DNA of 64,000 bases, from the NCBI GenBank assembly GCA_025210525.1, contig JAOARP010000047.1:186001-250000 (forward strand), given 5' to 3'. Shown one piece after another: positions 44,576 through 51,728 of the stretch. Source of the stretch: Marinisporobacter sp. GTDB lineage: Bacteria; Bacillota; Clostridia; Peptostreptococcales; Thermotaleaceae. The notes below the pieces were generated by a model that made no database searches, had not been told where the DNA came from, and saw nothing but the letters and a program-made list of their open reading frames with translations. The first letter of the stretch is position 1. Every line of letters begins with the position of its first letter. The position numbers were made by a program, and so were the translations under genes.

Positions 44576-45172
44576 TTATTTTTTTCTTGCCACTATATAA
44601 TAATTAGGTGGATAATCATACAAATTATGTGTCTCCATAATAGAAAATTTACCTACTTCAATAATTTCTCTTAATTCTGATATCTTAAACTTTCTTATAT
44701 ATGGAATTGCTCCAATTTTACTTAGCAAAGATTGAATTACTGTTATAAATGTCTTTTTTTGACCAAGGCAATCTGTAGCTGAAATAAATATTCCGTTAGG
44801 TTTTAGTAATTCATTTATACGATTAAGCACCTTATCAATATCCTTTATAAAATAAAGAATATTAAAAGCCATGATGACATCAAAAGAATTTTTTTTGAGT
44901 TTTTCATTATAAATATCTGCAACATCAAATTCAATATTTGAAATACCATTTTTTTTAGATTTATTTCTTGCAATACTGATCATATCTTCTGATATATCAA
45001 TAGCGCATACTTTTTTAACATCTTCAGATAATTCAATTGTAGTTATTCCTGTTCCACATGCATAGTCTAAAACCACATCAGTGTGTTTTAAATATTTCTT
45101 TGTAATTCTCACCGTCTTATCATATGTTTGAGCATATTTAGAATTGACCTGAGAATCATAGTTTTTTGACAT
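44576..45172 (-). CDS. Class I SAM-dependent methyltransferase
   Basis: A 198-residue soluble methyltransferase. Motif I is DVVLDYACGTGITTIEL, post-I CAIDISEDMISIARNKSKKNG, and motif II/III FDVIMAFNILYFI..LLKPNGIFISATD. The target is unknown. It is short, with no substrate-binding extension. It stands alone in the accessory stretch. Confidence 0.82.
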   Translation of the reverse strand: MSKNYDSQVNSKYAQTYDKTVRITKKYLKHTDVVLDYACGTGITTIELSEDVKKVCAIDISEDMISIARNKSKKNGISNIEFDVADIYNEKLKKNSFDVIMAFNILYFIKDIDKVLNRINELLKPNGIFISATDCLGQKKTFITVIQSLLSKIGAIPYIRKFKISELREIIEVGKFSIMETHNLYDYPPNYYIVARKK

Positions 45173-45313
45173 TTTATCCCAACATTCAACTAGGATATTC
45201 TATCATTGTAACAACATATATTTTCCATACTTATCTATATTATAGTATATTTGTAAATATTATCACATAACTTTCATACTTTATAGATCAATTTACATGG
45301 GCTAGCTAACATT

Positions 45314-45661
45314 TTAGAGCAAAATAAAAATACAGGATCTTTGATCCTGCATTAACCACAATATTCCCAAACTTAACATTATTCCTATATCCATTATTAT
45401 TAAACTTAAATATATTGGATGCCTTATTTTTTTATAAATACCTGTTTTAACAACTTCTTTTATATCTTCTGGCTTATCATGTTCTTGTTTAAGTGGTTTT
45501 TCAGAACAAACATGAATATAGATAACATATGCAATTAAAACAACTCCCTCAATATCTCTATATGGTGAAAAAGGTATTTTAGAAAAATTAAAAATTAAAC
45601 CTAAAATGCCACTACCTATTAACAATACTTCTTGTATTAAAACCCTTACATTAGATTTCAT
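45314..45661 (-). pseudogene. Truncated isoprenylcysteine methyltransferase-like membrane protein
   Basis: A 115-codon frame. Two or three helices lead into TGIYKKIRHPIYLSLIIMDIG, the RHPxY site of ICMT/PEMT-type membrane methyltransferases. Full-length homologues continue for about 60 more residues with a further helix and an EExxL..F..Y..Y tail. Here the frame breaks after LGILWLM and its last 12 codons read straight through a terminator hairpin (45333-45349). The gene has thus lost its 3' end and is probably inactive. Confidence 0.65.
45333..45349 (-). terminator. Terminator inside the truncated ICMT-like frame
   Basis: CAGGATC and GATCCTG form a seven-pair stem with loop TTT; on the minus strand TATTTTTATTTT follows. 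It lies within the last codons of the truncated gene. Confidence 0.75.
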
Positions 45662-45721
45662 TTCTAAAAACCAATAAAATAGTCTTGCCTTGCTCTAGAT
45701 ATACACTGACTTCACAATTAC

Positions 45722-46225
45722 TTACCATCTTACGGGAATCCAATTATAGTAAGGCTTTATTACTCCGCAGCCTAGTCTTTTTCCTGCATTACCCGTAGGC
45801 TGTGTTCTATAATCATCGGGATTTTCATGAATGATAATAGATTTTCCTATTACATCTTTAACCCTAAATTTATTGGTGAAGAAACTCATTACTGCCATTC
45901 CATCATTTGAAAATAAAACTGGAAAATCCCCTGCGTGATTCCCATGGGGTTGATTAGTTGGATTCCAATGGCCGCCAGCATCTTGAAATGGATTGTCACT
46001 ATTTTCAATATTGCAATTTCCAAACTCATGAATATGGAATCCAAAGGGACCTATAGGAGCCTTATCTCCCTTTGCAGGTTGATACAGAGGTAGCCCCTGC
46101 ATATTCACATATACAAAAGCACCACCGAGTACATCTTTTATAAATACTATTCCCCTAATTTGTGGTCTAATTGACCCTCCTCTTATATTAGCTATGGCTG
46201 TTGTGGGTGGAAATTTGATATTCAT
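45722..46225 (-). CDS. sodC: Cu/Zn superoxide dismutase
   Basis: A 167-residue SodC-family protein. Metal ligands His64 and His66 (GFHIHEFG), His86 (GGHWNP), His94, His97 and Asp100 (HGNHAGDFP), and a later His in IIIHENPDDY are in place, as are Cys71 and the C-terminal Cys of GKRLGCGVI for the disulfide. The electrostatic loop TQPTGNAGKRLGC is standard. Unlike most SodCs it has no signal peptide or lipobox. In a sporulating anaerobe it could reside in the cytoplasm or spore coat. It has no close operon partner. Confidence 0.9.
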   Translation of the reverse strand: MNIKFPPTTAIANIRGGSIRPQIRGIVFIKDVLGGAFVYVNMQGLPLYQPAKGDKAPIGPFGFHIHEFGNCNIENSDNPFQDAGGHWNPTNQPHGNHAGDFPVLFSNDGMAVMSFFTNKFRVKDVIGKSIIIHENPDDYRTQPTGNAGKRLGCGVIKPYYNWIPVRW

Positions 46226-46326
46226 ATACTCAACTCCATATTTATTTAACTACATACTCTATACTATGATACTGAGTAATAGAGTGCTATCCGTCCTATG
46301 CTAACCATGAATTTTGTAAAAGAAAT

Positions 46327-46349
46327 ATAGGAGCTACTATAGCTCCTAT
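46327..46349 (-). terminator. Repeat-type hairpin (ATAGGAGCTA family)
   Basis: ATAGGAGCTA and TAGCTCCTAT form a ten-pair stem with loop CTA, followed on the minus strand by ATTTCTTTTAC. Near-identical hairpins with shared flanks lie at 56586-56608 and, variant, 48919-48935. Confidence 0.6.
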
Positions 46350-46380
46350 CCTAAATTATTCATTAGCAACTTTCACACAA

Positions 46381-46412
46381 AATAAGACTCACTAAAAATA
46401 GTGAATCTTATT
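46381..46412. terminator. Terminator after the 122-residue hypothetical gene
   Basis: AATAAGACTCACTA and TAGTGAATCTTATT pair over 14 positions (one wobble on the minus strand) with loop AAAA; T-runs follow on both strands. Confidence 0.7.
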
Positions 46413-46451
46413 TTTTATATATTTGACATAAACTTATAAAAAAGTTTTTTT

Positions 46452-46820
46452 CTATTCTTCTGGATAATAGATAGCTAAACAACTATCATGTCCTTTTGAA
46501 TTTGTAAAAGCAATTGAAGCATACAATTGTTGGTATTCTGTTAATTGGTTTAAAGCATCAACAGCCGATAGACATAATTTCTCATAGTCAGTATCATTTT
46601 TTACTATTTTAATACCCCATGTAGTAGATGATGATGGCTGTGAATTTTGAATGTTTAGTTTTGTATCAGAAAATAAAACTATTGCTCTTGCATCTTTACC
46701 TTTCATATCTGAAGCAGCAAATTTACAACAATATCCAGTACCAGATTCATTGACACGTTCTTGAATTTCCTTTAAAGCATCTTCAGCTTGACTAGCTGTA
46801 TTCATATGATAACCCCACAT
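46452..46820 (-). CDS. Hypothetical protein
   Basis: A 122-residue soluble protein with no family I recognise. It starts MWGYHMNTASQAEDALKEIQERVNESGTGYCCKF; another ATG five codons later is possible. The rest is mixed helix and strand with conserved-looking Ser-rich IQNSQPSSSTTWGIKIV and QQLYASIAFTNSKGHDSCLAIYYPEE. A good ribosome site (AAGGGGGAATTAAG) precedes it, so it is likely expressed. Confidence 0.55.
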   Translation of the reverse strand: MWGYHMNTASQAEDALKEIQERVNESGTGYCCKFAASDMKGKDARAIVLFSDTKLNIQNSQPSSSTTWGIKIVKNDTDYEKLCLSAVDALNQLTEYQQLYASIAFTNSKGHDSCLAIYYPEE

Positions 46821-46974
46821 CTTAATTCCCCCTTAAAATTTTTATCATGTTATAGTATACAGCATTACTATGGATAAATATGTAATAATTTGTGTTTTGA
46901 TTCCATGAATCGTTTGTGTGTTTTTTACATTTTTTGACTTACGCTTACTAAAGTTTCTGTTTCAAAGCAAACCT

Positions 46975-47157
46975 GATGATTCACTTCAAATGATTATTTT
47001 TATACTACTGCCGTAAATATTTAGTAGCATTTTTTTAATTCATGCATGAATTAATATTATAAGCAATAAAAATGAGGTGAATAGAGATGGCTTATTCAGA
47101 TAGAGAACTCCTTGCAAGAATTATTAAATGCGAAGCCGGTGGTGAAGGAGATAATGG
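46975..47157 (+). repeat. Left copy of the cwlJ 5'-region direct repeat
   Basis: About 183 bases matching 58005-58187. The leader parts (including TAAATATTTAGTAGCATTTTT and AATATTATAAGCAATAAAAATGAGGTGA) are close but not identical. The first 71 coding bases (47087-47157) are identical to those of cwlJ. After 47157 the two copies diverge completely. Confidence 0.9.
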
Positions 47158-47206
47158 TTTGTCGTCTCCTTCATGCCACCGGCTTAATTCAGTAAAAAAA
47201 TCATAA
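47087..47206 (+). pseudogene. Truncated cwlJ copy
   Basis: The frame starts like CwlJ (MAYSDRELLARIIKCEAGGE) and is identical to the real cwlJ for 71 bases, so the first 23 residues match. It then runs 15 unrelated codons and stops at 47204-47206. The catalytic Glu region (KCEAGGEG) is present but the rest of the hydrolase domain is missing. The ribosome site AATGAGGTGA is intact, so a 39-residue peptide could still be made. It appears to be the left boundary of an inserted island. Confidence 0.8.
47133..47185 (+). repeat. Fold-back inverted repeat at the island's left edge
   Basis: Arms 47133-47151 (AAGCCGGTGG then TGAAGGAGA) and 47165-47185 (TCTCCTTCA, TG, CCACCGGCTT) are fully complementary except for two extra bases in the right arm. 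The spacer is 13 bases. The left arm is cwlJ coding sequence; the right arm is not part of cwlJ. It could be a recombination site, a replication template-switch product, or a terminator. Confidence 0.75.
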
Positions 47207-47326
47207 TTAATCATTTTTTTCTTTATCTTGAGTATATAACTCTCGTAAGTATTTATTTAATAATTCATTCAGTTCTTCAAAGAGCTCTTCCTTGGTTATT
47301 TCTCCTGTATAAAAAACTCTATCCAA
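47207..47326 (-). CDS. Small acidic protein, TTG start
   Basis: A 39-residue protein, too short for usual ORF lists. TTG at 47326 is six bases after AAGGGGGG; an ATG two codons earlier (47332) directly touches that site and is less likely. The sequence is helical and charged (YTGEITKEELFEELNELLNKYLREL). No family recognised. It lies just inside the island edge, facing the truncated cwlJ, and could be an element-encoded accessory protein. Confidence 0.5.
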   Translation of the reverse strand: MDRVFYTGEITKEELFEELNELLNKYLRELYTQDKEKND

Positions 47327-47455
47327 GATCATCCCCCCTTGCTTATCTATATGAACCAACTAATTTGTCCTATAGATAAAAAGAAAAAATATCTTAGTTG
47401 CATAAAAAGTTTTTTGGAAATGCTTTATAACGATTATATATTGAGGAGAATAGTT

Positions 47456-47626
47456 ATGCAACTTACTAAAAAACATAAAATAGAATTTTCTACAAATGCT
47501 ATGCTTGGCATCTTATTTCTTTTAATAATGGGAAATTATATTCTTACCAATTTAAGAATGTACACTTTTGAAATATTTAAAGAAGCAAACTATCTTATGC
47601 CATGGTTGATGAAATTGCCTTTCTGA
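47456..47626 (+). CDS. Small single-pass membrane protein
   Basis: A 56-residue protein. ATG at 47456 follows GAGGAG by seven bases; a longer in-frame extension upstream (to 47339) lacks a ribosome site. A hydrophobic helix (NAMLGILFLLIMGNYILTNL) spans residues about 14-33; the tail is amphipathic. Not a recognised family. It precedes the laccase gene by 125 bases on the same strand and may share its promoter. Confidence 0.55.
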   Translation: MQLTKKHKIEFSTNAMLGILFLLIMGNYILTNLRMYTFEIFKEANYLMPWLMKLPF

Positions 47627-47751
47627 AAAGGATTTTTAACAAGAATGTATAATCCGTCCATTGCAATATCTATATTTTAAATGTTTAATAATTCTAACTT
47701 TTAATATTCTTTCATATAATAATACAAATTTATATAAAGGAGCTGTCTAAT

Positions 47752-48645
47752 ATGGTTATTACACCTAATATCCCTAATTTACCTTATATTTTAAAAAAAG
47801 GAGTTAAATATTTCAATTTAGTTGCAGAGCCTGTAAAAACTAGAATACTTCCTCAAATCTATGTAAATGCATGGGGATACAACGGACTTACTCCTGGACC
47901 AACTATTTGTGTATACCCTGGAGATTATGTATGCATAAGAGTATATAATAAATTACCTCAACCAACTAGTGTTCATTGGCATGGATTAGACATTCCAAAT
48001 ATAATGGATGGTGTACCAGCAATAGAACCTAGTCCTAAAATTAATCCAGGCTGTTATTTTGATTATCATTTTAAAATTACAAACCCACCCGGAACCCATA
48101 TGTATCATTCACATTTTTACACAGTTGTTCAAGACATGATGGGACTAGAAGGTGGATTTATTATTCTCGACCCTACCGAATCAAAGAAAGAGATACAAAG
48201 AGATTACTATCTTATGTTAGGTGCATTTAAACTTAAAGGACTAAAGGAAGGGATTATTCAAGAAGGAATTTATGATATTGATCCTTTTTCAAACATGGCA
48301 AATTTTTTTACTATCAATGGAAGATGTTTTCCATATACATCCCTTCTCCCTGTTAAAAAAGACGAACATGTGCGACTAAGATTCGGAAATATTGGAATGA
48401 TGAATCATCCAATACATTTTCATGGACATCAATTTTATGAAACAGCAATGGATGGTAATTCTATTAGAAAAGAAAATCAATTCTTAAAAAATACAATTTT
48501 GATTTCCTCAGGAACCACAAGAGATATTGAATTTGTTGCTAATAATCGGGGAATATGGCCCTTACATTGTCATTTTCCACATCACGTTAGCAATAATATG
48601 ACCCTTCCTTTAGGTGGTATGACCACAGCAGTAGTGTACAAATAG
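47752..48645 (+). CDS. Two-domain multicopper oxidase (laccase-like)
   Basis: A 297-residue cupredoxin pair with all four copper-binding blocks: VHWHGLD, HMYHSHFY, NHPIHFHGHQF and LHCHFPHHVSNNM. The last supplies the type-1 Cys-His-Met, so the type-1 copper is in domain 2. Two-domain enzymes of this sort work as trimers, with trinuclear sites at the interfaces, and oxidise phenols or metals with O2. No signal peptide is present, as in spore-coat CotA. Ribosome site AAAGGAG, eight bases before the ATG. O2-using oxidases are unusual for an anaerobe; a role in spore pigment or oxygen protection is inference. Confidence 0.88.
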   Translation: MVITPNIPNLPYILKKGVKYFNLVAEPVKTRILPQIYVNAWGYNGLTPGPTICVYPGDYVCIRVYNKLPQPTSVHWHGLDIPNIMDGVPAIEPSPKINPGCYFDYHFKITNPPGTHMYHSHFYTVVQDMMGLEGGFIILDPTESKKEIQRDYYLMLGAFKLKGLKEGIIQEGIYDIDPFSNMANFFTINGRCFPYTSLLPVKKDEHVRLRFGNIGMMNHPIHFHGHQFYETAMDGNSIRKENQFLKNTILISSGTTRDIEFVANNRGIWPLHCHFPHHVSNNMTLPLGGMTTAVVYK

Positions 48646-48878
48646 ATAAAATAAGTTTATATTGTATTCAAAATATGAAAACAAACTAATTTTATACTAA
48701 CACCATTCCGTAACACATTCTAAGAATCATACAATCTAATCTTTATAGCAAAATCTAACGTAGATCAAGATAGCTCCTAACAGCAATGTTAAATGATTAA
48801 ACAACGAAAATGTAAATCTTAAATGAGATTTTAAATACATACAAATAATAAAATAATTACCTATATCTTCTATTTTAT

Positions 48879-48914
48879 TCACCTATGTTAAATAAACGGT
48901 TTTCGCATAAAAAA
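48879..48914. repeat. Dispersed repeat copy A
   Basis: TCACCTATGTTAAATAAACG then GTTTTCGCATAAAA. It matches copy B at 49161-49194 at 29 of 34 positions. Each copy lies just beyond a minus-strand terminator hairpin. Weaker relatives (GCTAA.TAAA near 54070, 56560 and 57750) may exist. Confidence 0.6.
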
Positions 48915-48918
48915 TAAT

Positions 48919-48935
48919 GGAGCCACTATGGCTCC
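48919..48935 (-). terminator. Terminator of the 24-residue peptide gene
   Basis: GGAGCCA and TGGCTCC form a seven-pair stem with loop CTA; ATTATTTTTTATG follows on the minus strand. Variant of the ATAGGAGCTA hairpin family. Confidence 0.7.
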
Positions 48936-48978
48936 TCTATACAAAATTATTCTTCTGTATTTTTCTTATGTGTTTATA

Positions 48979-49053
48979 TTATAAAATAAATGATAATATA
49001 AAATAAGTTATAACACCCATTATGAAACCTACAATTGTATCTTTTTTAAACAT
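48979..49053 (-). CDS. 24-residue hydrophobic peptide
   Basis: ATG at 49053, six bases after AGAAGGGAG, opens a 24-codon frame: FKKD at the N-terminus, then TIVGFIMGVITYFILSFIL, a single membrane helix. TAA at 48979. A terminator lies 44 bases downstream. The size and plan resemble small membrane toxins or signalling peptides, but no antitoxin RNA was identified. No homologue is known to me. Chance is possible, but ribosome site, helix and terminator agree. Confidence 0.45.
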   Translation of the reverse strand: MFKKDTIVGFIMGVITYFILSFIL

Positions 49054-49160
49054 GAAATTCTCCCTTCTAGATTGAATTTTTCTCCTATATAATATATTTT
49101 TTATTCATATTATATTATATTATATCATATCTGTTTTTAAAAAAATATATTTCTATCAAT

Positions 49161-49194
49161 TCACCTAGGCTAACTAAACAGTTTTTGCATAAAA
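49161..49194. repeat. Dispersed repeat copy B
   Basis: TCACCTAGGCTAACTAAACA then GTTTTTGCATAAAA, 29 of 34 identical to copy A at 48879. It directly precedes the terminator hairpin at 49202. Confidence 0.6.
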
Positions 49195-49201
49195 TAATAA
49201 A

Positions 49202-49233
49202 AAGCTTGGTAGGAACATCCTCCTACCAAGCTT
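49202..49233 (-). terminator. Terminator of the recombinase region
   Basis: AAGCTTGGTAGGA and TCCTACCAAGCTT form a perfect 13-pair stem with a six-base loop; TTTTATTATTT follows on the minus strand. Confidence 0.88.
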
Positions 49234-49236
49234 CAA

Positions 49237-49437
49237 CTAATTATTACAATACAAGTTATTATAGTTTTCTAAAACAAATTTCATACTTTTAAACATCTCC
49301 TCAGATATCTTTTCTTTTTTATACCAATCAGTTAGATCCTCCATCATGTTCATAAGGGTATTCTTATCCAAAACAATGTCTTCATTTTTTTCAATTGTTT
49401 TTAGCTGTTTCAATATATATGTACTCCTCTCTAGCAT
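49237..49437 (-). CDS. Small helical protein downstream of the recombinase
   Basis: A 66-residue charged helical protein ([20 protein letters not shown], then [19 protein letters not shown]). Its start overlaps the end of the recombinase gene by seven bases, so the two were expressed together. It could be an accessory or excision factor, but no known excisionase motif is visible. A strong terminator follows its stop. Confidence 0.55.
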   Translation of the reverse strand: MLERSTYILKQLKTIEKNEDIVLDKNTLMNMMEDLTDWYKKEKISEEMFKSMKFVLENYNNLYCNN

Positions 49438-50307
49438 TTTTTATCCCCCTTCAAATCGTTCTCCGGTCCATCTATTTCATTAATTTCCGTTTGCACCATA
49501 TCCATATTCATATGGGCATATATCTGCGTAGTTGCAATGGATTCATGCCCTAGCAACCTTTGAATAGTTTCAAGAGATGCACCTTTTTGTAACAAATGCA
49601 TTGCTCTAGAGTGTCTAAATTTGTGTGGATGTACATTTTTAGTAACATTGGCTCTACGCCCTACAGTTTTAACCATATCCTGAATAGCTTTTTTTAGATA
49701 GTCTATTTCCTTGTCTACTAAGAAATAAAGCATCTTTATCATCTGTTCTTGTATCTAGATATGCTTTAATTCTTTCAACTGCATCTGAATTAAATATACA
49801 AGTACGCTCTTTTGCTCCCTTGCCTAATACTTTGAATCTACGTGCTTCAAAATTCAAATCACTTCTATTTTGTTGATAAACCTCTGTAAGCCTACATCCA
49901 GAAGAATACATAAAAGATATAAGTGCAGCGTTTCTTATTTCTCCTATAGAATCTAAATATTCTAGTATCTGATCATATTCTTCTTCCGACAAATATCCAC
50001 GCTGTTTTTTTCTTTTTTTCGGCTTTTCTACCTTATCGCAAGGATTTTTCATTACAATAACTTCTTATTTTATCAATGTATTAAGAAACATATTTACGCT
50101 TGTATACTTCCTTGCTATTGTCTCATCACTATTCTTACGATCCTCAGAGCAATATATAAGAAAATCTTGTATATCCAAATGAGTAACATTTTCTAATGCT
50201 TTATCTCCAACAAAATCCAAAAATAATCTTAGATCATTTTGTACAATAGCTTTTATGCTCTCTAATGTGAGTCCTTTCGTTTTGCAGCGCATTTTATAGC
50301 ACTGCAA
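49431..50307 (-). pseudogene. Tyrosine recombinase (Xer/integrase family), broken by a stop and a frameshift
   Basis: Three fragments form one integrase. 50307-50065 is the N-terminal SAM-like core-binding domain. An in-frame TAA (50067-50065) breaks it; the same frame continues into KNPCDKVEKPKKRKKQRGYLSEEEYDQIL and the first catalytic Arg (SSGCRLTEV). A run of seven T on the plus strand (49689-49695) then shifts the frame; with one base fewer, LSKK joins AIQDMVKTV. The third piece has [31 protein letters not shown] with the nucleophile Tyr. All catalytic residues exist, so the gene was functional recently. The first start is TTG at 50307 or ATG at 50292. Confidence 0.85.
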
Positions 50308-50455
50308 ATTGATTATTGCAAGAGACTAGTATTCCTTATATACTTAAGGTGGTAGCCTCCTGTAGGTTACTAGATGTTTTCAGTAAGCCGCTACCTCGCC
50401 AAAAGTTCGGCTTCCTGTTCTTTTTTGATCCCTCCTTTTAATTTTAGAAATAAAA
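50308..50455 (-). other. Recombinase leader with decayed short frame
   Basis: On the minus strand AAAAGGAGGG (about 50440-50431) precedes a frame reading KKEQEAELLAR, stop, RLTENI, stop, with an ATC where a start is expected. It looks like a decayed leader gene. AAGCCG/CGGCTT and GTAACCT/AGGCTAC pairings suggest local structure before the recombinase. CCTTA..TAAGG dyad near 50338-50353. No known riboswitch class recognised. Confidence 0.4.
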
Positions 50456-50829
50456 AAAGTAGACAGCTACGCACTTTTGCGCGTAAAATCTACTTTGTTT
50501 TTAAAATAATTATTCTTTTTTTAAAAAAGGATAGACTTATCCCGTAAACTTGAACTCTATCATGCAGTTTCTTATGAGAAGAAACTGTAGAACAACGCTT
50601 CTTAGCGTTGAGCAACGTTTTTAGAAAAAACGCTTATACTTGTCGCAAAAACATTTATATTTTTGCGCTAAAATAACATAAAAATATTATTTGTATATTA
50701 AATAGCTTTAAAAGTATACACTATGCCCCTGGTACGAGGACTTTCAAAATTGGTTTTCCTCAATTGGGTACTTTCCTAATCAAAAAAAATTATTGATTAT
50801 ATTATACTGTTATTTTCTACAATATGCAA
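50456..50829 (-). ncRNA. Candidate non-coding RNA unit with consecutive hairpins
   Basis: On the minus strand a promoter (TTGCAT 50829-50824, 17-base spacer, TATAAT 50806-50801) would start an RNA near 50794. In order it holds a GTAC/GAGGA..TCCTC/GTAC fold (about 50725-50770) and four tight hairpins: 50644-50667 (8 pairs), 50616-50632 (7), 50593-50610 (7), 50565-50587 (9), spaced by only 5-11 bases. It ends in a terminator at 50456-50496 (AAAGTAGA with TCTACTTT, inner ACGC/GCGT, then T7). No frame longer than eight codons with a start lies in it. No known RNA family recognised. Confidence 0.55.
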
Positions 50830-50893
50830 CATCATAAAACAAAATAATATTTTAAAATTAACGAGCTAACCACATATTTTATACGCTCAATCA

Positions 50894-51139
50894 CTAATAA
50901 TTATCTCTATACCAGTCATAAATAGAATATGGACCATTATATATTCCTCCTGCCCTGGTTCCTTGACAAGTAATATTTTTCCCCCAACAATCTTCGTGAA
51001 TTGTGATTCTTCCTGACTTAGGAAAAGCAACAATTTTATGATTTTTTGCTTCTATCCTATATTCAGTTCCTTTGCTTGATAATGCTTTTCCTGGACCTTT
51101 CATCTTTAAGAAGTCATATACTTGTGAAAATGTTGGCAC
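50894..51139 (-). CDS. Small hypothetical protein
   Basis: An 81-residue protein started by GTG at 51139, nine bases after AAGGAAG. The N-terminus FSQVYDFLKMKGPGKALSSKGTEYRIEAK and the C-terminus AGGIYNGPYSIYDWYRDNY are distinctive but unrecognised. Compact, mixed charge, no membrane segment. It follows the frameshifted gene upstream by 37 bases and may be its operon partner. A toxin-antitoxin-like pairing is possible but unsupported. Confidence 0.5.
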   Translation of the reverse strand: MPTFSQVYDFLKMKGPGKALSSKGTEYRIEAKNHKIVAFPKSGRITIHEDCWGKNITCQGTRAGGIYNGPYSIYDWYRDNY

Positions 51140-51176
51140 TTTTATACACTTCCTTAATCAAAATTTTATGAAAAAA

Positions 51177-51610
51177 TTATAATTTAATTTCACTTTCAAA
51201 TTCTCCAATTATACCTAATTTAGATAATTTTTTTGCGATAACATCAGCGTAAATTTGTTGTTTCGATGTTCCGTTTAGTGTAAACTTTTGGACTTTCTTC
51301 CCAGTATTGTCTTCTATTATTCCTGTAATTGTAACTTTACACTTATATAAACTTCTTATATCTTCATGCTTTTCAAGTTTTATCATATGTCTTTTTAAAA
51401 ATCTAATCCAATTTTCAACACTATATTGTTTATTTTTAGCTTCAACTTCTTTTTCAAATTCTTCTATTATATGATCTATACCATAAAATCCTTTTTCTAA
51501 AGTCTTATAAGCAAATTCATAATCTTCTTTAAGATCCCACCATTTTATAATTTTTTTATTTGTTCTAAATCTCTTACTCTATTAATTTTAAAAACTTCTT
51601 TACTAGACAA
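51177..51610 (-). CDS. Hypothetical protein with -1 frameshift at A AAA AAA
   Basis: TTG at 51610 (eight bases after GGAAGGG) opens SSKEVFKINRVRDLEQIKK, which ends at a TAA two codons past a slippery A AAA AAA run (51551-51557 on plus). A -1 shift on this heptamer, which is in the right register, joins it to a frame that continues as WWDLKEDYEFAYKTLEKGFYGIDHIIEEF..., through to SKLGIIGEFESEIKL, about 145 residues in all. The downstream frame alone could start at an ATG at 51386 but has no clear ribosome site. Programmed frameshift, decay and sequencing error are all possible. Family unknown. Confidence 0.5.
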
Positions 51611-51708
51611 AGTAAAATCCCTTCCTTTCCGAGTTAATAGTTCTTAGTACATGTTACACCAATTAGGTATATATTTCAAATTATAACTTTTTATTCCATA
51701 AACTAAAA

Positions 51709-51728
51709 CCAGGAGCCTCAGCTCCTGG
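51709..51728 (-). terminator. Hairpin downstream of ptuB
   Basis: CCAGGAGC and GCTCCTGG form an eight-pair stem with a four-base loop; TTTTAG follows on the minus strand. It is 260 bases past the ptuB stop and may be the end of the ptuAB transcript. Confidence 0.6.

Larger units (their letters stand above)
48646..48978. other. Spacer after the laccase gene
   Basis: About 330 AT-rich bases without a long frame. It holds one copy of a dispersed repeat (48879-48914) and a terminator-type hairpin (48919-48935). Nothing else recognisable. Confidence 0.45.

Noticed and set aside
47339-47455. Upstream extension of the 56-residue membrane protein
   Set aside because: No ribosome site for the earlier start, whereas GAGGAG sits seven bases before the ATG at 47456.
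49081-49135. TATAT-rich stretch as an origin or repeat array
   Set aside because: Simple AT repeat with no DnaA boxes, iterons or regular period.
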